From: Hydnum rufescens UP504
Lineage: Eukaryota; Basidiomycota; Agaricomycetes; Cantharellales; Hydnaceae
Assembly: GCA_014904985.1 (NCBI GenBank)
Contig: MU129107.1
Span: forward strand, 1 to 54,219
Length of the DNA stretch: 54,219 bases
Reading direction: 5' to 3'
Part shown: positions 46,806 to 54,219 of the stretch, in pieces
Position numbering within the stretch: position 1 is the first letter of the stretch
Layout of the letters: each line of letters begins with the position of its first letter
Made by a program: the position numbers and the translations under genes
The notes under the pieces: model-generated
Told to the model about the DNA's origin: nothing
Database searches by the model: none
The model's input: the letters and a program-made list of their open reading frames with translations, nothing else

Positions 46806-49800
46806 TCAGTAACTGAGTCGAAGAACCGGGGGTGTGAAAATGCTGACGGTAAGACTCAGGCCCGTGGCCCAAGTAGTGGGCCTATACTCGTCTTCGGGAT
46901 CTTGGTACTGGTACCGGAATGACCGGTCACCCTGCGGGGGCGTCAGGACATACGTGTACTCATCCGTGAATGCTGTCTCGCCCGTCTTGTACGGGATAGG
47001 TACTTCAACCTGTTTCTTGGTTTCTTGAACGGTGTCCCGAGTTGGTAGAATGGGAATCGGGAATCTAGTCACCCTCAACTTTTAGCACTAGTCGACTACG
47101 GACAATCTGTCTAGACACGTACCGGCGTAGGGTTCCGGGAGAGCCTGTAGCTCGCTTGAGGTTGCTTCTGGTGAAAACGGCTCGAAGGACTTGTCCCGCA
47201 ACCTTATACACGAAATCCTCTCCGAGGGTTTTGAAGACACCATCGCCATGAAGGGTCGAATACAGCTGAGTGGGACGCGTCGGGTCGACATCGCCAGGTG
47301 TGTTGAAACGGCTAGCATTTAGGCCCGCGGCTCTGAAGTCGTACCAGTACCTCTCGCCCTTGATAGCTCCCGACGTAGTTTTCTCTGTCGTTCGCGTCTG
47401 ACGATAAACACCCTCGATCGCGGGATCGAGCCCTATATCGTCATGGTAAGGAATTACGGCGCCAGACGACAATTAACATGCCAAACATACTAAGGGCCTC
47501 GCGGATGTATCCTTCAAGGCGGAGGGTAGAATCATGTGTATTAAGGCCAGCGACCTGGACAATTTGGTCAAACAAATCTTTCTTGCGTTTATGGTCGTCC
47601 TTGACGGCGGCTTGGGCGTATTTGCTTGGTTCATCTGGTGGGAGATAGAAATTGACGACGTGTACAAAGACTGCAACACTGTGAATTTTCGAATGTTACA
47701 AGGATGGAGGAGTGCAACATACTCTGCGATAATTCGGTGGAAGATGAAGAAATCACGGCCAAAATGTCGTTCGCAAGGTCGTCAATAGAAGAATGAAGCG
47801 CGAGGAGGCGCTTCAGCAGGGCATTGAGAGACGAGTCACTCTGTCCGAGAATCAAGTTTGATATAGGTCCGATAAGGGCTCCAGGAATCTACGAAATAAC
47901 AAGCGATTAGGACAAAAGGATCGCGAAGGGAATGCTTACGCTCACCCCGCCCTTGGCCTTGCTCAAACTGATTTTAATGAAGGGTAATAGACGTTCGACG
48001 TACTGCTTGGCTTCTCGTCGCTGAGGAATCTTTAAAGAAGTGTCAGGCTCAAGGAAGATGAACCTGATGGGCAGGGGAGGTCAGCCATAAATATGAAAAT
48101 GACGTTGAATCCAGGAGAGCCTACGAGTAAATGTCTTTCAATATTTGATACATTTGCTGCTCGTAATATATACCATGGGGCTCAGTAGAAGTCTTGAGAG
48201 GCAATCCCGCCTGCAAAATCCAGGTCAGGGGTCCATGATAACGAGGCATAAGGAAGAGAAACACACAATCTGAGTGGAGGCCCAATGAACGGGAACAAGT
48301 CGGAGGACATCCCTGACAATGTCGACGAAGTGGGGGATTTTATCATTCAGCCGGAGCGATTTCTCGCCTAGGAGTTGAAGAGTCTTGTCATAAAAGTATT
48401 GTCCGATAGCGTCCAGATCACTCTTTGGCACAAAAAGTTCTTGGATAGACTTGGTGAGGGGCCCATAAGCGCGTGCATCATCAATTGAGGTGAGGAAGCT
48501 TGGCGAAAGCTTGATATCGAGAATGTTCTTTACATAAGGCGTCACGAGCTTCTTGTCGGTATCGTCACGAAGAGCGTCGTATATAGCAACCGGATCCGTG
48601 ACTAGAGTAGTGGGAGGCAGGATTACAGGAGGAGCAATGGAGTATTGACCCCCATAGCCATTTTTCTGTACAATGTTGTCCATGGAGTCTGGTTGTCCAG
48701 TGGGAGTGATGAGGGGAAAGTGTGTGTAAACAGAATCGGCATCATAATGATTTGGGAGGGCTCGTGCAAGAACGCGACCGAGTTGACCACCCCACGCGGC
48801 ATTATTGGGGTTGCGATTGGCGTACGCGAATCCCCACGTTGTAAGGTTGAATGGCGTGAGATCGTAAGTGAGGTAACGATCGCCTCGAACGAGTGCAACA
48901 GCATCAGCGAGAACGGCCCGGGCTGTCGTATCTAAGGAGGATGATAGATATTATATATATATTCGGAAAAGGCAAAGATGCACAGCACACTGACAAGGGC
49001 TGCAGAAGCCAACACCTGGCTTGACGGTCCTGTTTTCTTCAGCGGCCAGGCCAACATACAACTCGAGGTTCTCAATGTTTCCGATAAAGTTTGCGAGCTG
49101 CTTCGGCAATATCGCGGTTGGGATTCCATTCTTCGAAGTTTGTATACGGTCTTAGACCAAGGAACCGGCGGAAATCGTTGAGCGAGCAACACCCCCAACT
49201 ACGAGCTTGTCTGATACCAAGGATTTCGATGACGCGCAACACGGCAGGACCCCACGGGCCTAAAGTATATGATCAAATTAAGAAAAAAATTCTGAGAAGG
49301 AAGATGCTCTAACTCTGAAAGCACCAGCAGGGACCGAGGTTGCTTTCTGGAGAATGCGTGCCAAACCATCATCAGGGTAAAGTTTGGTACGAGGATCGCG
49401 TTGAAGGGTCCGGATTGAGAACTGAAGGTAGTCTACGGGCTGGGAATCGTCTCGTAAAGCGTTGAACTCTTTGGCAGTAAGGGAATCCATGTCGGGTGGA
49501 GGAATGGGTTTGCCATCTTTGCTCGCGCAATTTCGGGACCGCAAGAGCACTGAATGTGCGCTCGAACTCGTCTACGGTGATCTAGGGGGTCGATAGATGA
49601 GAAACACAGGTCTCTTCGGTGCACCGATCACGTACCTGGTCGAAGTCCAAGTTGGGGAAAATTCCCTTGAAGGCACCCTCTGAAACAGATATGAGACATC
49701 ACGTATTTGTTCTTTAAATTGATGTGGACAGATGGGTGCGCACCTGCGTAAGCAGTGTCGTCTAGGGAAAGGCTAGGATGCCAGCGATAGAGCGTGTTGA

Positions 49801-51356
49801 ACTCCACTGAAACCGAATTGCCTTGACCACGTTCAAGAAGGGTATGATCAGATAGACGGTGCTCAGCAGTGCTATCGAGAGACCAGCTTGAAGCATCGCT
49901 ACATGATTGAATGGGTCAAATACTGGCAGAGCACGATTGATCAAATTTGATCTACCGCTGTGTGCCGAGAATGGCAGGGAGATAGTCGCCTATCACGGCA
50001 TTGGCATAAAATGCGGAATTGATGAGGCGGGCAGTCTGGAAGATTTCTTCATCTTGTTTCACCAGCTCGTCCTCAGCCAGAGCCTTGAGATCTGCATTCC
50101 AAGAGCCACGCTCATTGATGCTCAGGAGTATATCAGCTATGTACTATGCAAAGAGATTATCAAGAAATATGAGAAAGGCTCCTGGAATGGGAACATACAT
50201 TGTGATGGCGATTGAAGCAGACGGTAAGCTAGTTCCACGAAGTAAGTGTACAACCCGAGGATACAAACCCAACCAACGCACCGCGGCAACGCCGGGAGGA
50301 AGAGTAAGCAACCGCGTCTCAGCAAACACATCAGGGAGTAGCCTTCCACGACCATCCTTATAGCGAATCTTGTCTTGATGACCCTGAGTATTCCCGTAGA
50401 GGACAGCCAGGTCCACATAGGACGAAGTTTCATTGATGTTCCAATCGGTTCGGCTGGTTCGGAAGACGTTATGGATAACATGGGTCTAGGAAAGTGAGAC
50501 GGACGATTATTGTTCAATGGGAACAGTACAGGAAAACCAGAGCACGATTTACCGCCCAGTTGAAGAACAAGCCGCTCAGACCATCGTGGTCGGGGACGAA
50601 CTGATGAATTTATATTTAGCAGAAGGTATCAGGGCAGTGGGTACAAGAACTTGCATCATTGGGATCTCGCCGTAAGAGTGTATCGAAAGCGACGCCGGGA
50701 TCAGGCAATTCATTGATGGGAAGCGGACGGGTGGTGGAGACGCTCCTCGAGTATGGGGTGAAGGACTTCCCCAGGTTAGGATCGGAGAGACTGTTGCCGG
50801 AACCATCTGCACTACGAAATTGAAATCGCTGTCCAACATGTGTTGAGGGTGGGTGAGGAAGATCGCGGTAGAGGAGCGAGATAGCTTGGACCTCCACATC
50901 TGTGGCGATAGGACCCTTGGGAGATCGGGAAAGGGCGGAGAGGACAAGTTCAAGCTGAAAGAAATCTTTAACGAGTGACACCAATTGCGGCTAGATTGCT
51001 TGACGAACACCATCGTCTCTGTCATCCAGTCCTTCAGTGAGTTGAAGTTTGGTGGCAACACCGTCGATGGCGGCTCTCTGATGATAACATAAACAAGCGT
51101 TCATAGACGAAATGTACATACGTACTATTTCTTTAGGTGCTAAGGCGGGCGAAGGCAGACCCCGTTGTACTTGGGCACGAACGGCGTCTATACCTTTGGC
51201 AACGAATGAAGCAGGGGGGGCCTCATTATTATAGTCCGAAGGAACAGGGGGCAGTGGACTGAAGGAAGTATGGATGGCCTCGGCAGCAACTCCGACATTT
51301 GCGAGGCTGGTGTCGACGGCCTTGAGAGCGGCCTGTAGAGTAGGTATTCCGGACAT
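46806..51356 (-). CDS. Ppo-type fatty-acid dioxygenase (DOX-P450 fusion), copy 2
   Basis: Paralogue of the gene at 39352-43878 in the same orientation, about 7.45 kb away, with the same exon layout. Start MSGIPTLQAALKAVDTSLAN. It keeps THVIHNVFRTSRTDWNINET, YGNTQGHQDKIRYKDGRGRL, TLYRWHPSLSLDD (proximal His and catalytic Tyr) and WGCCSLNDFRRFLGL. The K-helix Arg is rebuilt across an intron as AGG (EAL-R, LDPAIEGVYRQ). The heme loop is again GDGVFKTLGEDF, with Thr (codon 47227-47229) for Cys. Relative to copy 1, single-base differences break the frame: a G missing at plus 49246-49247, an extra base at about 49082-49083, and one extra near 49522. Each is cured by reference to copy 1. Whether it is a functional gene with assembly errors or a young pseudogene cannot be told from sequence. 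Copy 1 has about eight more residues near 42020-42050, including a repeated GDKDG/RDKDG unit. Confidence 0.8.
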
Positions 51357-53035
51357 TCGAGCGAGTGAGGATCAGCAGACAGCAATGTTGGCCCTCTTTA
51401 TGGGCTGGAATTATGACAGGGACTAGACAGCTCGGCCAACTCTATTGGGGTATTGACAGCCACAGCCTTCTAGACATCTCAAATCGAAGACAAGGTGACT
51501 GAGGTCCTTCTTGGAGATTGTTGTGGGACACCCTATTTATGCATAACGCACTTTTGTAGACAAGCGTGATGGGCAACGACGAACGATGCTCTCTTTCTTG
51601 TCATTGCATCCCAGTACACAACCAGAACGCGTTGGCGGAATGAGTCCGCAGCCGAGTCCGGTGGATCCCGGCTTACACTCGGTACTTCCTGACCGACGGA
51701 TCGAGCTTCCTTGCTGAATTGTACACCATGTCCCATCCTATTTTCAGCCATTGAAAGGCATCGCGTGCGAATGCGCCTCAGCATCGGAGTCGGAAAGTCT
51801 ATTAGACGTGCAGTTCGGCTCCCTGCCGCCGCAGGCCACCCATTACAATGGGTGCCATCTACACGTGGAAGAGTGAGACCAGTGCAACCAGGCATCTGAT
51901 TCCGGATACCTGTCGCACAGTTACCAGTCTGGGCCAATCCGTTCCTTGCTTCCTGTAACTCTGTATGACCACTTCTCACTTCACTCATGGACAGTCTAAA
52001 TCCACGAGGGACTCGTACGCAGTGAAGGAGCGGAGACCTCCCAAGCTTTTGTTCCGCTTTGTTTCGAATTCGTCGGTTCGTCGTCATCAGGTCTTGCTGT
52101 TCCTGCCAGCGGAACCCTTGGGGGAAACCCTTCCATCTCGTCTTTCCCTCCTCCCACCCTGCATGTTAATGATGGTGGTTTTTGCTGGTGCCAAGTCGTG
52201 AGTCCCGCCCATCCCGATTGTTTGCCCTCCCGCACAGCGGGCCGGGTTCCCACGCCGCCGCATCGGCTGCAGAAAGGGGGGAGCTGAAATGGATCGCAGA
52301 CACTGATTTTTTTAAAGTACTGTACCCGCGCGAAGTCTAACAAATGGGCATGTCACAAAATGGAAAACGTTGTTAGCACCCCTAACATAGCTGTCGCATT
52401 CCGTTAGGGCTTTGTTACCTGTGCGGGAGGGTGTCACACCCTTGGCAGAGAGTGAGTGCTTTTCAGGCCCCGGCTATTTCGGAGTGGACCAGTGCAATAG
52501 GCCATAAACAAAGTATCTAGAGGCTCGCCAGAGAATGAAACATAAGCTCGACCATCCCCGGGGGCTTCCCTCAGCGGGTTACATTGTCTTGTGCTCCGTC
52601 GGTGAAAATTTGTCGTTAGTGTCACACACCAGACCCACGTTAACTCATGTTGCTGTCACGTCACAAAAGTTGCGTGACGAGTCATCGGCGTTTGCCGAAG
52701 TCCCCGCGGTGTCGGACTTGCGTTTTGTCAATGCTACCCCCCAGTTTTGCAGCATCCCGTCTTGACTAGTTGGCCATAGGCACCCTCCCAGCCCTCCCAG
52801 CCGCATAGTCGCCCCGCCTCCAGCTCACGCAGCAAGTTTTTCCCGGAAGCAATACTCACTCAACACCAGTGCAAGTTGAGGTGCATCACTTTGTAGATAC
52901 GATATTCGGGGGCTGGGAATATAAATAAATAGATGAGTGATCTTTAAGCTATTAAGCAAGCTTTGAGAGAACTTCAAAGAAAGAAATCTCTGGTGTGTGG
53001 TCTGAATCTCTATGGGAATACAATCCCATGAATGA
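51357..53035. other. Gene-poor stretch
   Basis: No recognised gene. The 184-residue minus frame at 51533-52087 has no domain and no intron-linked partner. A dispersed repeat lies inside at about 52021-52195. The sequence 52600-52700 has several GTGTCAC/GTCACGTC words like those inside the MITE-like element downstream. Confidence 0.4.
52021..52195 (+). repeat. Dispersed repeat, copy B
   Basis: Begins GTGAAGGAGCGGAGACCTCC and ends ...GATGGTGGTTTTTGCTGGTG. It corresponds, with substitutions, to the reverse complement of about 2823-3008. Confidence 0.5.
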
Positions 53036-53524
53036 TACTGTAGTGTTACGATCTTAGCGATATGTCACACGTCACACGGGCCGTTATCGTATCGCTAAAT
53101 GGCCTTGTGTCACACGTCACAAGAGCCCAAATCGTTAGGTGTCACAAGTCAAAAACGAGCTGGAAACTGCGGGAAATGAAGCTAGAACCATGCCTAGTGC
53201 TTCTCTCGCCCGGCACGTGGGTTGGGCATAGAAGCCGTCATCGGCAATTATTTCTTCGGCATCCCCCTGGACCCTGGTGACCCACCATGTACAGTACTGC
53301 TTCCGCAGATCAGATTTTTAGCGCCACATTCTGGCAGCTGGGGTGATAGTTCTGGGGCCGATAGCCCCAGGAATCCCCAGGGGCTGACACCTCCATCAGT
53401 GGTCTACCCCGTATCGCTAATTGGGGGGGTGTTACACCCTCCTTGAGGTGGTATCGCCAGATCCGGGGTGTGACAGAAATTACGTAATGTCACGTGATAT
53501 CGCTAAGATCGTAACACTACAGTA
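53036..53524. mobile_element. MITE-like element with 28-bp terminal inverted repeats
   Basis: The left end TACTGTAGTGTTACGATCTT (continuing AGCGATAT, 53036-53063) is repeated in reverse complement at 53497-53524. The outermost TA on each side fits the TA target duplication of Tc1/mariner-type elements, leaving a CTGTAGTG...CACTACAG element. The 489-bp body has no coding capacity but carries further CGTATCGCTAA and TGTCACACGTCACA words. These probably act as subterminal repeats. It is therefore a non-autonomous element. Confidence 0.82.
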
Positions 53525-54219
53525 CTGGAAGAGCAAGACTTTCAGCTGCAATTTCCAATCCACAGGATATTTGAGGGGCCAGAGACTCAGGTTGACCGCC
53601 AGAATGGTCCTACCGGTAAAATTTTACGATTTTGGAAGCCCACGTAGGGGAGTTCGAGGCTCAAATCTCACCCATCGAGCACAATTCCGAAGGAGTAGGA
53701 TCATGTCACTGAAGTACACGGAACAGTGGAGCAGGAATTTAGTCCATTGGATTTTCCCGGGGGGGGGTTGATTTTTTTGGAAGTCATGTACATAGTGTAG
53801 TTCTTACCGGGAACTGGGTCGATTTTGGAACCCTGAACACCCCACCCGGGGTTTTTCTGCAACTCCCATTTAGAGTACCAGGCCAGCAAAAGCTGAAGTT
53901 TCAATTCCTTTCACCAGAATGAAGCAGCCCTTTCAAGTTGAAGAAGTTAATTTTGCCATGATAAGATCCCTGGCTCTTAATTTGATGCCCAGAAGACAAA
54001 AAATTAAGACCTTGAACCCAGAAAGGGCTTGGTATGCAGAATCCCAACACCGCAATAGAAGCCTTCTGGCTGTCAACCAAGCATTGTGCTCCTGTCACTT
54101 TTACAACCCGATTTGGCCTCCGCTTGTTAGCTATGCTGATGGACTGAGTTTACGTAAGACCAAACACGCATTTTTCCAGGGTTGCCGTCTGGGATGAGCT
54201 TGATTACGTGCTTTCATTT
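53525..54219. other. Window end, nothing recognised
   Basis: Short frames only; the plus frame 53919-54197 has no recognised domain. A G-run (53759-53767) is flanked by TTTCCC and TTGATTTTTTT. Confidence 0.4.

Noticed and set aside
47480..47500. Apparent loss of the P450 ExxR arginine in dioxygenase copy 2 (frame reads EALS)
   Set aside because: The codon is split by an intron (A|GTATGT...ATATAG|GG), which gives AGG = Arg, as in copy 1 (C|GG). The motif is conserved.
51533..52087. 184-residue open frame upstream of dioxygenase copy 2
   Set aside because: No recognisable domain, no introns, overlaps a dispersed repeat; likely chance.

Overview
The window looks like nuclear DNA of a filamentous basidiomycete. 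Genes are split by many short introns (about 45-100 bp). Homologues include an animal-type PCNA, a Nup84/Nup107 nucleoporin, a TOPORS-like RING ligase, a homeodomain factor, an Agaricomycete-type secreted domain (SACGACQG motif) and Ppo-type fatty-acid dioxygenases. The R-type lectin resembles Rhizoctonia solani agglutinin, so a Ceratobasidiaceae (Rhizoctonia/Thanatephorus-like) source is my best guess. That is an inference from protein resemblance only. No rRNA, tRNA or CRISPR was recognised.

Layout. 1-5.6 kb: gene-poor, with one doubtful small gene (1812-2222, -), a dispersed repeat, and a 1-kb inverted repeat (3069-4076 / 4527-5549) around a 450-bp spacer. 5.8-6.5 kb: R-type lectin (+) behind a TATA box. 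8.0-11.4 kb (-): secreted-domain, Ser-rich, single-pass membrane protein with a Gly-rich tail. 11.4-14.8 kb: no recognisable gene. 14.8-16.2 kb (-): PCNA with an 8-nt microexon and a ~110-residue charged insertion, divergent from NUP107 (16.4-19.7 kb, +). 21.6-23.3 kb (+): homeodomain protein whose recognition helix is encoded across two microexons. 23.8-26.4 kb (-): TOPORS-like RING/RS protein. 27.3-28.6 kb (-): sirtuin. 29.4-29.8 kb (-): signal peptidase subunit SPC12. 30.2-31.8 kb (+): RRM/RGG protein. 32.3-34.5 kb: head-to-head pair of probably mitochondrial RRM proteins sharing a 100-bp promoter. 36-51.4 kb: a tandemly duplicated sugar-transporter plus dioxygenase module. Copy 1 is a complete transporter and Ppo; copy 2 is a transporter remnant and a second Ppo. 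51.4-54.2 kb: repeats, including a TA-flanked MITE-like element (53036-53524).

Two themes run through the window. First, many clearly homologous coding regions need single-base corrections, mostly at C/G runs. PCNA, SPC12, the transporter and the homeodomain gene read through cleanly. I favour homopolymer-length errors in the assembly over mass pseudogenisation, and this matters for any gene model here. Second, microexons of 8, 12 and 18 nt occur inside highly conserved domains, where automatic gene callers are likely to fail.

The core genes are housekeeping (replication, nuclear pore, ER signal-peptide processing, mitochondrial RNA handling, ubiquitin/SUMO signalling). The accessory character sits in the lectin, the membrane protein and the transporter-oxylipin module.
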